Assembly (NCBI GenBank): GCA_018003015.1
Contig: JAGNEZ010000057.1
Coordinates: 1 to 39,451 of the forward strand
From: Phycisphaerae bacterium
GTDB lineage: Bacteria; Planctomycetota; Phycisphaerae; UBA1845; PWPN01
Direction: 5' to 3'
DNA length: 39,451 nt
Positions within the stretch are counted from its first letter, which is position 1. Each line of letters begins with the position of its first letter. A program made the translations under genes and the position numbers. This document shows, piece after piece, positions 1-6,378 of the stretch. The notes beneath the pieces are model-generated. The model ran no database searches. It worked only from the letters and a program-made list of their open reading frames with translations, and was not told where the DNA came from.

Positions 1-235
1 CCGCCGGTGCGGACGGAACCACCGTCACCGGCTGGAAAACGCTCCGCCGATCAGTCTGTGGCCGGCCCTCGCCGCGACGCCCGCACGCCCCGACCTTCTC
101 ACGCCAGTAATAGAACGAGGCCACCGAAACACGCTCCCGGGCACAGAACGGCCCGACGGCCAGTTCGCCACGCGAGAACCGCGAGAACCGCTCCCGCCAC
201 AACGCCAGCTTCCGGGTATCCGTTGAACGAGGCAT
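1..235 (-). CDS. IS66-family accessory protein (TnpA-like), 3' end outside the window
   Basis: This gene reads on the minus strand from an ATG at 235 and runs off the left edge without a stop; 78 codons are visible. A good ribosome site (CAGGAGAG) precedes the ATG by five bases. The protein begins MPRSTDTRKLALWRERF and continues with ELAVGPFCARERVSVASFYY then WREK. That pattern is typical of the small helix-turn-helix accessory protein of IS66 elements, in which a W-R-x-R-F stretch is followed by a FCARE...SFYYWR helix. It would act with TnpB and TnpC in transposition. An overlapping plus-strand open frame at 7-249 is a shadow of this gene. Confidence 0.75.
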   Translation of the reverse strand, partial: MPRSTDTRKLALWRERFSRFSRGELAVGPFCARERVSVASFYYWREKVGACGRRGEGRPQTDRRSVFQPVTVVPSAPA

Positions 236-300
236 TCAGACTCTCCTGAACGTGCAAACTCACACCAGCAACACGTGCGTCAGGATAGCCGGCTCGTCAA

Positions 301-323
301 TAATGGTTCTGGTGGGCGCTTAC
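301..323. repeat. Probable terminal inverted repeat of the IS66-type element
   Basis: On the minus strand the segment starts GTAAGCGCCCACCAGAACC at 323 and points into the element. The opening GTAAGCG is the usual start of IS66-family terminal repeats. The partner repeat is outside the window, so this is a call from one end only. Confidence 0.5.
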
Positions 324-386
324 ACGGACGAGTCGCGGGTCGCCGGAGACACGATCAGTCATCCCAAAACCGTCTTCGCCGAGGAC

Positions 387-415
387 TTGCCTTCCTCACC
401 TGGTTGCCCTATAAT
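387..415 (+). promoter_or_regulatory. Sigma70-like promoter
   Basis: TTGCCT at 387-392 and a perfect TATAAT at 410-415 are separated by 17 bases. The start of transcription would fall near 422. The next plus-strand gene begins at 756, so the leader would be long. This is a match to consensus only. Confidence 0.5.
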
Positions 416-707
416 GGAATCTGACAGGAGTGGGACCGTAAGCTGGTCATTAGCTCTTGCCGAGTAAACTGGCCCTTGTTCAGTAAACCTCGCGCCTCGT
501 GTGGCGCGAGAACCGGTAAACACGTCGTTAAACGCTGTCGTTTTCCCTGATCGTTCACGGGACGGAGCGAGTCTGTCTGCCGCCCCCAAGCCGTCGCTCT
601 GGCCAAGGACGGCGTGTGTTGTTTTGCTCGGCCGAGTGTGCGGCTGGGCTTGGCGAGTGGGTGCGCCCGGCAAGCTGGGTGAACCACTCAAACCTTCTAG
701 CCATATG

Positions 708-739
708 CCCTCTCGTTTACCATGGAGGTAAAAAGAGGG
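708..739 (+). promoter_or_regulatory. Hairpin next to the ribosome binding site
   Basis: CCCTC and TTTACC on the left arm pair with GGTAAA and GAGGG on the right arm, giving 6+5 base pairs around the loop ATGGA and a small internal loop. The hairpin ends about five bases before the AGGAGA ribosome site of the gene at 756. It could affect translation of that gene or be a remnant of an older element. The pairing is visible; the role is inferred. Confidence 0.4.
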
Positions 740-755
740 TTACAGGAGATGTCTC

Positions 756-1295
756 ATGAAGTCAAATGTTGATAAGAAGCCGCGGTCGCGTCGCGAGAGC
801 GTCATACGCAAACCGCCCGGGTTGGTTTACTGCCTCACTGTCCTTTTCGGGCTTCAGAAGGCCATGGACAATCCGACCGAGCTGGTGAAGATCATCGAGG
901 CGAACGGCCGAAAAGCCTCGCGCTTTCTGGGCCTTCGACTCCTCCACACATTTGTCGCCGCGAAGGCCCTGGAGAGTTTGAACGAGAGCAGCGAACACAG
1001 GATCCGAACCCGGCCCTTGGATCCGGATAAACTCCAGCTCCTTCTGAAATCTGAGGATGTGAGAGTGCCCCTTCGGACAGCTGTGCATTGGATGGAGATG
1101 GCTCGGAAGTACCCGACTTTCGAGGATTTTCAGGAGGTTCTTAAGGCCAAGCCTCCGAGAACACGGCTGACCCGGTCGTCCGCCAAACGCCCGGCGGATA
1201 GCCCGACTGGCGATCAGTCCCCTGTAGAGAATCCAGCCCTGCCGGCCGAGTCTGCAGGGCGAACCGGGTCGGATCCTAGGTCTCAGGGCCTTTGA
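756..1295 (+). CDS. Hypothetical protein, 179 residues
   Basis: I do not recognise the family. The ATG at 756 follows a clear ribosome site (AGGAGATG). The protein has a basic N-terminus (MKSNVDKKPRSRRESV), then a roughly 110-residue, probably helical central part. That part has moderately hydrophobic segments (GLVYCLTVLFGLQKAM; RFLGLRLLHTFVAAKALESL) and ends with LRTAVHWMEMARKYPTFEDF. The last 50 residues are rich in Pro, Ser and Arg and look disordered. No signal peptide or catalytic motif is seen. The gene has its own promoter region and a strong hairpin soon after its stop, so it is probably transcribed alone. It lies between two IS66 traces and may have come with mobile DNA. Confidence 0.5.
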   Translation: MKSNVDKKPRSRRESVIRKPPGLVYCLTVLFGLQKAMDNPTELVKIIEANGRKASRFLGLRLLHTFVAAKALESLNESSEHRIRTRPLDPDKLQLLLKSEDVRVPLRTAVHWMEMARKYPTFEDFQEVLKAKPPRTRLTRSSAKRPADSPTGDQSPVENPALPAESAGRTGSDPRSQGL

Positions 1296-1304
1296 GGCGC
1301 GTGC

Positions 1305-1604
1305 CTAGGTATCCGAGGATCGAGCGTGACGGGCCCCGCCTGCTGAACGGCAGGTGGGGCCCGCGTCATGTACGCCGGTTCGATCAACCCATGGTGCAAG
1401 CACTTCGGTCAGGTACTCGAATGAACCAATGTTGTGGAGCTGGCAGGTGTGAATGAGGCTCATGAAGACATCGCCGCTGTCGAGCCCGTCCGGCGGCCGC
1501 AACAGACCGGGCCGGGTCTCTCTCCCAAACCTTGGCCCACGGCGGTCGGGGTATCCGCGGATTGGCCGCTGGCAATCACACCTCCGAAGAAGACGTCGCA
1601 GCAT
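1305..1604 (-). pseudogene. Remnant of an IS66-type transposase C-terminus
   Basis: This open frame on the minus strand contains PDGLDSGDVFMSLIHTCQLH then NIGSFEYLTEVL. It matches the conserved C-terminal stretch of IS66 transposases (DxFMSLIHTC...NPFDYLTEL). The catalytic DDE part is missing. The frame before PDG reads as arginine-rich nonsense, which suggests a frameshift or a junction near 1500-1600. It overlaps the broken end of the AbiEi-type gene and is probably a scar of an old insertion into or next to that gene. Confidence 0.55.
1328..1367 (+). terminator. Strong hairpin after the 756-1295 gene
   Basis: GGGCCCCGCCTGC at the left pairs with GCAGGTGGGGCCC at the right with a single G-T type mismatch, around a short TGAAC-type loop. 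Flanking GAC and GTC can extend the stem. It lies about 32 bases after the stop codon. There is no T-run after it on either strand, so efficient intrinsic termination is uncertain. Confidence 0.4.
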
Positions 1605-1893
1605 CGCAAATTCGGGGTCGACCTTGGCGGTCCTGTATCAACGTGTTGAGGGCGAGGATTTCGCTCGGGTTCCACTTACCTCCCAAGGGTAGCCGCGGCG
1701 GTAACAGATACAAGCCACGGCGCTTACCCCGCGCGATCATCCCCACCCGGGTCAGCCGGCTCAGCAACCTCAGTTCCTGTTGGGGGGAGAGTCGTAGCGG
1801 CTTGGTCAGTTCGCCGCGACGCACCGTTTGCGGCCGGCGCATCTGGGCGTAGGTGAGTAGTCGGTTCTCCAGTGGTCCCAGTTGGGTCTTCAC
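1576..1893 (-). pseudogene. AbiEi-type antitoxin gene, truncated
   Basis: The frame starts at a GTG at 1893 and codes for about 105 residues. MKTQLGPLENRLLTYAQMRR, then LRLSPQQELRLLSRLTRVGM, IARGKRRGLYLLPPRLPLGG and KWNPSEILALNTLI follow the N-terminal wing-helix and linker of AbiEi-family antitoxins. Intact relatives are roughly 200 residues or longer. Here homology stops near QGRPRIC and the frame ends in an unrelated SSSEV tail, just where IS66-like sequence begins. AbiEi proteins repress their own operon and neutralise an AbiEii nucleotidyltransferase toxin. No AbiEii gene follows on this strand. An ATT codon in frame upstream is an alternative start. The family assignment is from recognition, not a search. 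Confidence 0.55.
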
Positions 1894-2063
1894 GGCGGTA
1901 TTGTATTTCTCTTCAATCCCCTATCAGGCGATTAGGAAACAATGGAATTCAATCCGCCTTGCCCGTGCCCCGCACCTGCCGAGCGAGGTCAACAACCTCG
2001 GGTCCGGTGTCTCCGAGGTTCCTGGGGCCACCACACTCATCCGGCTGGCTCCTGCCGCGCTGT

Positions 2064-2318
2064 TCAGTCGTTGCCCTCGCTGATAAGGTCCTCAGTGACA
2101 CCGGGCCTCTTGAGCAGGTCGTCTGTCTGGTGACGGGGCAAATCCAGAGCCGGCAGAAGCTCCGGCCGCGAAATCCGTTCCTGGCGATAGAGCTCGACCA
2201 GAGCGGCCTCCTTCACAGCCTGGTTCAGATTCCCAAGCTGCCGGGCCAGGCGCTCTTCAAGATCCGCCTCGATGCCTCGCTGCCCGGGACACCCGATTGA
2301 CGCCTCCGATCCGGCCAG
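2064..2318 (-). pseudogene. UPF0175-like small protein gene without a usual start codon
   Basis: The minus-strand frame reads IEADLEERLARQLGNLNQAV, KEAALVELYRQERISRPELL and LPRHQTDDLLKRPGVTEDLI before a TGA at 2066-2064. That is the pattern of UPF0175 proteins, small putative antitoxins with a helix-turn-helix (ELY.QERIS...L...TD.LLKR.GVTEDL). The frame is closed upstream by a TAG at 2321-2319. Between that stop and the homologous part there is no ATG, GTG or TTG; only CTG (2318) or ATC codons could serve. GGAGG lies five bases before an ATC codon, so a lost start codon is likely. No toxin partner follows within 150 bases. The homology is fairly clear, but whether it is still expressed is not. 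Confidence 0.5.
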
Positions 2319-2331
2319 CTAAGGTCATGGG

Positions 2332-2535
2332 ATGGAATCGGTTGATGTGGTCAGAATGGACAAGACCGCCTTCTCGATAGCCCGCCTGACCGACCCAGAC
2401 GATGCCAGGGAATACTGGGCGACGAGGAGCCCTGAAGAGCGGCTTGCGGCGGCGGAGTTGATGCGGCGAATCGCCTATGGCTACGATCCAGCTACCACGC
2501 GACTTCAGAGAGTTCTTTCAATTGCTCAACGCTAA
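2332..2535 (+). CDS. Small conserved protein paired with the nucleotidyltransferase
   Basis: This is a 67-residue protein ending in YDPATTRLQRVLSIAQR. The core MDKTAFSIARLTDPDDAREY then WATRSPEERLAAAELMRRI resembles short proteins often found directly before nucleotidyltransferase genes of the DUF6036/AbiEii-like kind. The ATG at 2332 has a weak AAGG upstream; the ATG at 2356 (MDKTAF) matches the usual family start better. The 3' end overlaps the next gene by 59 bases, which points to coupled translation. It may be the antitoxin-like partner of the nucleotidyltransferase. That role is inferred from gene order only. Confidence 0.65.
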   Translation: MESVDVVRMDKTAFSIARLTDPDDAREYWATRSPEERLAAAELMRRIAYGYDPATTRLQRVLSIAQR

Positions 2536-2926
2536 CCAGGTAGAATACCTCTTGGTCGGCGGATACGCGGTCATCTACTACGGTTACCCTCGCTCCACGG
2601 GTGACTTGGACGTGTGGGTGGCGACGAACGCAGACAACGCCCGGAAGTTGTTGGCCACCCTCGACCAGTTCGGCTTCGGGCATGCGGGGGCCACGGCCGA
2701 GGTGCTCTCCGAACCCAACAGGGTGATTCGTATGGGTGTCCCGCCGCTGCGAATCGAGATCCAGACCTCGATATCCGGAGCAACGTTCGCCGACTGCTAC
2801 GCCCGGCGACTCATCGCCGACCTGGGCGGCATCCCCGTACCCGTCATCAGTGTCGAGGATCTGAAGCGCAACAAACGGGCTGCCGGACGACACAAGGATC
2901 TCACCGACCTGGAGAACCTCGGCTAA
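2477..2926 (+). CDS. Nucleotidyltransferase (DUF6036/AbiEii-like)
   Basis: This protein of 149 residues has the nucleotidyltransferase motif near its start: LVGGYAVIYYGYPRSTGDLD at about residues 26-45, giving GG followed by DLD as the metal-binding pair. The part after it (RIEIQTSISG...PVPVISVEDLKRNKRAAGR, then HKDLTDLENL) matches small stand-alone members linked to AbiEii-type toxins, where KxxAxRxKDxxDL is conserved. It would transfer a nucleotide to an RNA or protein target; which one cannot be told. The start overlaps the preceding small gene and has no clear ribosome site, as expected for coupling. It lies near a broken AbiEi antitoxin gene on the other strand. Confidence 0.75.
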   Translation: MATIQLPRDFREFFQLLNANQVEYLLVGGYAVIYYGYPRSTGDLDVWVATNADNARKLLATLDQFGFGHAGATAEVLSEPNRVIRMGVPPLRIEIQTSISGATFADCYARRLIADLGGIPVPVISVEDLKRNKRAAGRHKDLTDLENLG

Positions 2927-3073
2927 AACGAAAGCCCGGGATGCGGTGACTTGCCTGACCGCCCGAGTGGCAAGATGAGCCGCAGTCGGAGGGGTGTGCC
3001 CAGTCGCTGTCGGTCAGCCTTCTCGGCCATCCAGAGGATGGGCAATGCGTCGGGGGCATCGAAGGAACCTGCT

Positions 3074-4225
3074 TCACGGTCCCACCTTCATCTTGTGGTC
3101 GTCCGCCGCCGCTCGGGTGGACAACGTGAGCGGCTTGCTGGTGATCAGCCCAATCCCCCGGCCGCTGCTGCCGCAAGCGCAATAGTAGAGGTAGAACATC
3201 TCGTTCTTCGAGTTGTACACCAGCGAAATCTTGTGGGCATACTGCCTGTCCAGTCCGCTGGGGTTGCCTCCTGCTTTGTAGAGGGGTTCAGGATGCGACG
3301 TCCAATGCACCAGGTCGCGTGAGCAGGCCACCATGATATGGGCGCCGCCGTGCCCCACGCCGAAGTAGAACATGATCCAGTGGTCGCCATCCTGGAACAC
3401 CTTGGGATCGGACGCGAACTGGGCGTCGTAGCTGCCTTGGCGATTGCGAATCACCGGATTGGCGGGATACCGCATCCAGTGCAGCAGATCGGTGGAGAAG
3501 GCGAGGCCGGTCTGCTCGGTATCGCCGTGGGCCGCGTTGTAGAAGTTGAAGAACCGGCCGCGGTGCTCGACCAACCACGGTTGGTAGACACAGTCCTTCT
3601 CCCAAGTCGCGCAGTCAGGATCCTGGACGGTCAGGATGGGCGCGTTCCTGGCCCTTCGCCAGACCAGGCCGTCGTCGCTGCAGGCTACGCCCTCCTGGCC
3701 GGGGCGCAGTTCGTAGCCGCCCTGGCGCGGGTAGCAGCCGTAGAGGGTCCAGTATTTGCCGTCACGTTTCTTGAGCAGACGCGGTGCTTTGATGTTGTAG
3801 GATTCATAGAGGAACGCGCCGATGACGCACCCGCCGAAATCAAACTCGTTCGGGGGGCCGAAGCCCATCGCCAGCCGTGGGTGGGTCCACTCGATCAGAT
3901 CCGTGCTTTCGGCGACGAAGGAATGGTAGCCCTGGCCATTGAAGGCGATGAAGCTCATGAACCACTTGTCCGGCTGGCCGGGCAGTTGATAGACACACGG
4001 GACATCCGTGCTGTGGAAGGTCTCGTAACCGGGAATGCGCGGCTGGGCCGAAATGACGTGCTTGGGCTGGTAATACCAGCCGCGATAGGGTTTCGACCAC
4101 TTGTCCAGGGTTTCCCGATCAAGGTCCGGAGTCGGCGTCGGCTCGGCAGCCGCCAACGCGGCCAGTGGAGTCAGCATCGCGACGGACAAAGACCCGGCAG
4201 TGTTCATCCATGGTCGCCTGTTCAT
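3074..4225 (-). CDS. Secreted glycoside-hydrolase-like five-bladed propeller (GH32/43/130 clan type)
   Basis: The protein has 383 residues. MNRRPWMNTAGSLSVAMLTP and the following LAALAAAEP look like a Sec signal. The rest has blade-like repeats: VAESTDLIEWTHP, ACSDDGLVWRRARNAPI, AFSTDLLHWMRYPANPVI and ACSRDLVHWTSHPEPLY. This S.D...W spacing is typical of five-bladed propeller glycosidases. A YQPWLVEHRGRFFNFYNA stretch and SDPKVFQDGDHWIMFYFGVG carry acidic residues of the sort used for catalysis, but I cannot name the catalytic set. GGAGGA precedes the ATG. The specific substrate is unknown; the neighbours suggest plant or algal polysaccharide. The long plus-strand frame over it is a shadow. 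Confidence 0.75.
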   Translation of the reverse strand: MNRRPWMNTAGSLSVAMLTPLAALAAAEPTPTPDLDRETLDKWSKPYRGWYYQPKHVISAQPRIPGYETFHSTDVPCVYQLPGQPDKWFMSFIAFNGQGYHSFVAESTDLIEWTHPRLAMGFGPPNEFDFGGCVIGAFLYESYNIKAPRLLKKRDGKYWTLYGCYPRQGGYELRPGQEGVACSDDGLVWRRARNAPILTVQDPDCATWEKDCVYQPWLVEHRGRFFNFYNAAHGDTEQTGLAFSTDLLHWMRYPANPVIRNRQGSYDAQFASDPKVFQDGDHWIMFYFGVGHGGAHIMVACSRDLVHWTSHPEPLYKAGGNPSGLDRQYAHKISLVYNSKNEMFYLYYCACGSSGRGIGLITSKPLTLSTRAAADDHKMKVGP

Positions 4226-4466
4226 TTCACTTCATCCTCCGCCTGGCTTCCAGGCTTGCCATGCATCGATCGGCCGTACCATCCACCCGGCGGGCGATAG
4301 GGTGATCGCTACTGGCGCCACTCCTTCCGTGCAGGAGTTCCTGGAGCTTGCGTTTCGCCGCCTCGGACGCAGATGGCCGGACCCGATTGACTCAGATCCC
4401 CGCTGCTTTCGCCCGACCGAGGCGAATCGGCCGGAGTGAGGCGCTTGGGAGCCAGGGCCACCCCGG

Positions 4467-4826
4467 TTACGCCCCCATATTCGCGGCCCGGCGCGGGCTG
4501 CTCGGCTCTTTCCGGGAATCCTGCCGCTCTTCGGGGTGGTGGGCGGCGCCCAAACAGGGGGAATCCTCCCTCAGCCGGAAGTCCTGCCGGGCCACATCTC
4601 TGAGCCGCGGATCGGCGGCCATCGAGTGCGGCTCCAGCTGCAGCCCGGCCTGGTACTCCGCGAATTCCTCCAGCCGGTACTTCTGCCCAGCCACAGCCAT
4701 CATTACCCCTCTGGGCTGGTACCAGCAGTTGTAGTCCATATCCAGGGCCTTCAAGTCAGCCTCCTGCCAGACCTTCCTGCCGCACGACACCCCGCCGTCG
4801 AAGAACAGGGCATCGTGTCCACCAGG
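4467..4826 (-). pseudogene. C-terminal remnant of a right-handed beta-helix protein
   Basis: An open frame with no good start reads DMDYNCWYQPRG, RLEEFAEYQAGLQLEPHSMA and ADPRLRDVARQDFRLREDSP then CLGA. This is the usual last segment of secreted parallel beta-helix glycosidase or lyase-like proteins (YNCYYQ...H S...ADP.F.D...DFRL...SP). The frame is closed upstream by TAA at 4829-4827, so the rest of the protein is gone. The tail after CLGA is not family-like. It is most likely a decayed gene between the propeller gene and the pseudopilin gene. Confidence 0.5.
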
Positions 4827-4845
4827 TTATTCCCCTCCGTGTGTT

Positions 4846-4862
4846 GCCGGGCTTACTGCCCG
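4846..4862 (-). terminator. Short hairpin after the pseudopilin gene
   Basis: CCGGGC and GCCCGG form a six-base-pair stem around a TTACT loop, about 55 bases after the stop of the minus-strand gene at 4915-5814. There is no T-run, so this is a weak terminator call. Confidence 0.25.
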
Positions 4863-4914
4863 GGGGGCCAGACGCCGCGGCGGTATGCGTCGGGGTCGCT
4901 TTCGCCAGGCGGAG

Positions 4915-5814
4915 TTAGTAGCTGAAGGCGGCCGTTGCCTGGCTGCCGTAGCCGTCCCGGGCCACATAGTACTTGAGGATCTTGTGCAGTTCGACGCGCC
5001 CGTCTCCGTAGCCGACGTTGGTGTCGATGAAGCGGTTCCAGTAGGCGTCCATCCGCGGGGCTGGTTCGGGGTTCTTGGCGTGAAAGGTGCGGTAGGGGTT
5101 CAGCGGCGTTCCGCGCTCAGCCGCCGGCCAGGCTTCGTTGACATCGGTGACAATGACGTCCTGGGGATGGCCAGCCTCGCGAGGTTCATGACCCTGGTCG
5201 GCGGCCGACGGCAGGATCTTCGATGCCCCGTAGTTGCCCGACTTGCCCCAGAGGAAGGTGATCGGGTTGTGGCTCCGATCGGGTTGCATGCCGGCCAGCA
5301 GGTTGTAGCCCATCATGTAGCTGACCGGTCGGGGATTGCCGAAGTCGCACACGAAGAACACCTTGGACCATAGGTTGCGGTCTTCCTCGTCCATGAGTCC
5401 CTGGTAGCCGAATTTGGGCTGCAGGTAGTAGTCGCTGGACAGCAGCGGGCACCACAGCACGTCGGCCTGCTTGCTGGCCGCGGTGTAGTACAGGAATCTG
5501 CGCATGTCCGGCGTGGCCGTGCGATTCATCTGGATGAAGTTCGCGTCGATCACCTTTCGGCTCGGGTACAGGCCTCGGTTCTCGGCCGCGTAGATCAACA
5601 GCCCCCTGCTGATTTGAGAGACTCGACTCGCACAAACCGCGACTTTGGCCCTCCTTCGGGCCCCACTCAGCGACGGCAGGAGAACGGAAATCAGCAATGC
5701 CAGGATGGCCACAACCACCAGGATTTCGATGAGGGTGAAGGCGTAGAACCTCCGAGCAGCTTCCGCCAGGGCGGGTCTTGGCTTCGTTGACCGGACCAGC
5801 GCGTCGGCAACCAC
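4915..5814 (-). CDS. Pseudopilin-like protein with prepilin N-terminal methylation motif
   Basis: The protein has about 299 residues from a GTG at 5814, chosen because ACGGAGGA lies seven bases before it. An upstream in-frame ATG at 5895 has no such site. A leader of about 27 residues ends in FYAFTLIEILVVVAILALLI, the type IV prepilin cleavage and membrane segment, followed by SVLLPSLSGARRRAKVAVCA. The residue before the cleavage site is Ala rather than Gly. The C-terminal part contains NVGYGDGRVELHK, a variant of the DG motif of planctomycete DUF1559-type pseudopilins. Such proteins are exported and probably processed by a prepilin peptidase. It has its own promoter (5931-5958) and is divergent from the regulator gene. 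Confidence 0.8.
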   Translation of the reverse strand: MVADALVRSTKPRPALAEAARRFYAFTLIEILVVVAILALLISVLLPSLSGARRRAKVAVCASRVSQISRGLLIYAAENRGLYPSRKVIDANFIQMNRTATPDMRRFLYYTAASKQADVLWCPLLSSDYYLQPKFGYQGLMDEEDRNLWSKVFFVCDFGNPRPVSYMMGYNLLAGMQPDRSHNPITFLWGKSGNYGASKILPSAADQGHEPREAGHPQDVIVTDVNEAWPAAERGTPLNPYRTFHAKNPEPAPRMDAYWNRFIDTNVGYGDGRVELHKILKYYVARDGYGSQATAAFSY

Positions 5815-5908
5815 GAGCGAGTCCTCCGTTCTCTGCCGATCGACGAAAACACGTCCAGGTGGTGGCCGATCCCCGGGCCTCCCGTCGGCCGGCAACGCCC
5901 GACGAGAT

Positions 5909-5938
5909 TGTACGACGGATCGCCATTGTCATCGTACA
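5909..5938. promoter_or_regulatory. Inverted repeat TGTACGA / TCGTACA, possible operator
   Basis: TGTACGA at 5909-5915 and its exact reverse complement TCGTACA at 5932-5938 are separated by 16 bases. The right arm overlaps the -10 element of the leftward promoter. GTAC-centred half-sites are known for AraR-type GntR-LacI regulators, and a regulator of that architecture is encoded at 6379. The link is inferred. Confidence 0.4.
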
Positions 5939-5958
5939 CTCTCGTCCTCCGATGTCAA
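5931..5958 (-). promoter_or_regulatory. Sigma70-like promoter of the pseudopilin gene
   Basis: Read leftward, a perfect TTGACA (5958-5953) is followed after 16 bases by TACGAT (5936-5931). The gene starts about 115 bases further on. The -10 element lies inside the right arm of the TGTACGA/TCGTACA inverted repeat, so a protein bound there would block the promoter. Confidence 0.55.
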
Positions 5959-6094
5959 GCCCTTGGCCGGGGTGACCTGCTGCTTAGCGGCCAGCCCGGC
6001 CGACACCCTGGGGGGAGGGCGTGGGCAGCCGGTGCTGGCTTGGCCACCCCCGTTCACCCGAAGGTCTGAGCCTGGGTCGCTCACTGTTGATTTG

Positions 6095-6129
6095 CATGTA
6101 CTTGCGAATCATGAGGTTAAATGTACATG
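6095..6129. promoter_or_regulatory. Inverted repeat CATGTAC / GTACATG, possible operator
   Basis: CATGTAC at 6095-6101 and GTACATG at 6123-6129 are exact reverse complements with a 21-base spacer. The right half is itself a palindrome (ATGTACAT, 6121-6128). It lies about 115 bases before the promoter of the regulator gene. It could be an autoregulatory site; this is inference. Confidence 0.35.
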
Positions 6130-6242
6130 GAATCGCCCGTGGAGGCGGAGAGAACTCGTTTTCGGACTTGTCCGCTTGACCCGGCTCGATGGCCAGCAGG
6201 CCAGCAAGCCGGTCAATGCTGACCCCTGGCTTGGGATTCTCC

Positions 6243-6270
6243 TTGATCGACGGGAAGCCGATGTTATACT
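6243..6270 (+). promoter_or_regulatory. Sigma70-like promoter of the regulator gene
   Basis: TTGATC at 6243-6248 and TATACT at 6265-6270 are 16 bases apart. The regulator starts at 6379, giving a leader of about 100 bases. This is a consensus match only. Confidence 0.45.
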
Positions 6271-6378
6271 GACGTGTATCGCTGGGAGTCGGTGAGTAAG
6301 GACACTTTTCGATGCGGGCCGACGCATGGGTCGGGTCCTTCCCAATCCACCTGCGGTGTTCGGCGGCGGGAAAGCATC

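Larger units (their letters stand above)
1..323 (-). mobile_element. End of an IS66-type insertion element (partial)
   Basis: The window opens inside an element of IS66 type. Its accessory gene lies on the minus strand at 1-235. About 88 bases upstream of that gene, the minus strand read from 323 begins GTAAGCGCCCACC, which has the GTAAGCG start common at IS66-family tips. The transposase genes and the opposite end are outside the window, so the target duplication cannot be tested. The exact boundary at 323 is inferred from this terminal motif. Confidence 0.55.
324..755. other. Gene-free stretch holding a promoter and a structured leader
   Basis: No convincing protein is encoded here; open frames on both strands have unlikely composition. 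The stretch contains a sigma70-like promoter at 387-415 pointing right, and a perfect 8-bp hairpin at 489-510 (CTCGCGCC/GGCGCGAG, six-base loop). GTAAAC occurs three times (464-469, 483-488, 516-521), with a related GTTAAAC at 527-533. A second hairpin at 708-739 lies just before the ribosome site of the next gene. If the promoter is used, the transcript has a leader of about 330 bases. Confidence 0.5.
5815..6378. other. Divergent regulatory region between pseudopilin and regulator genes
   Basis: About 560 bases without a credible gene. It holds a promoter for each flanking gene (5931-5958 leftward, 6243-6270 rightward) and two inverted repeats built on GTAC (5909-5938 and 6095-6129). The middle part is otherwise unremarkable. 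The short open frames here are not supported by ribosome sites or recognisable protein. Confidence 0.5.

Noticed and set aside
1872-2300. A plus-strand open frame of about 142 codons
   Set aside because: It is antisense to the UPF0175-like frame, which shows real homology; the plus-strand product does not.
3338-4300. A plus-strand open frame of about 320 codons
   Set aside because: It mirrors the propeller glycosidase gene and has no family features of its own.
6274-6378. Longer N-terminus for the GntR-LacI regulator from an ATG at 6274
   Set aside because: The extra 35 residues have no family match and the ATG lies four bases after the proposed -10 element, so it would precede or coincide with the transcript start.
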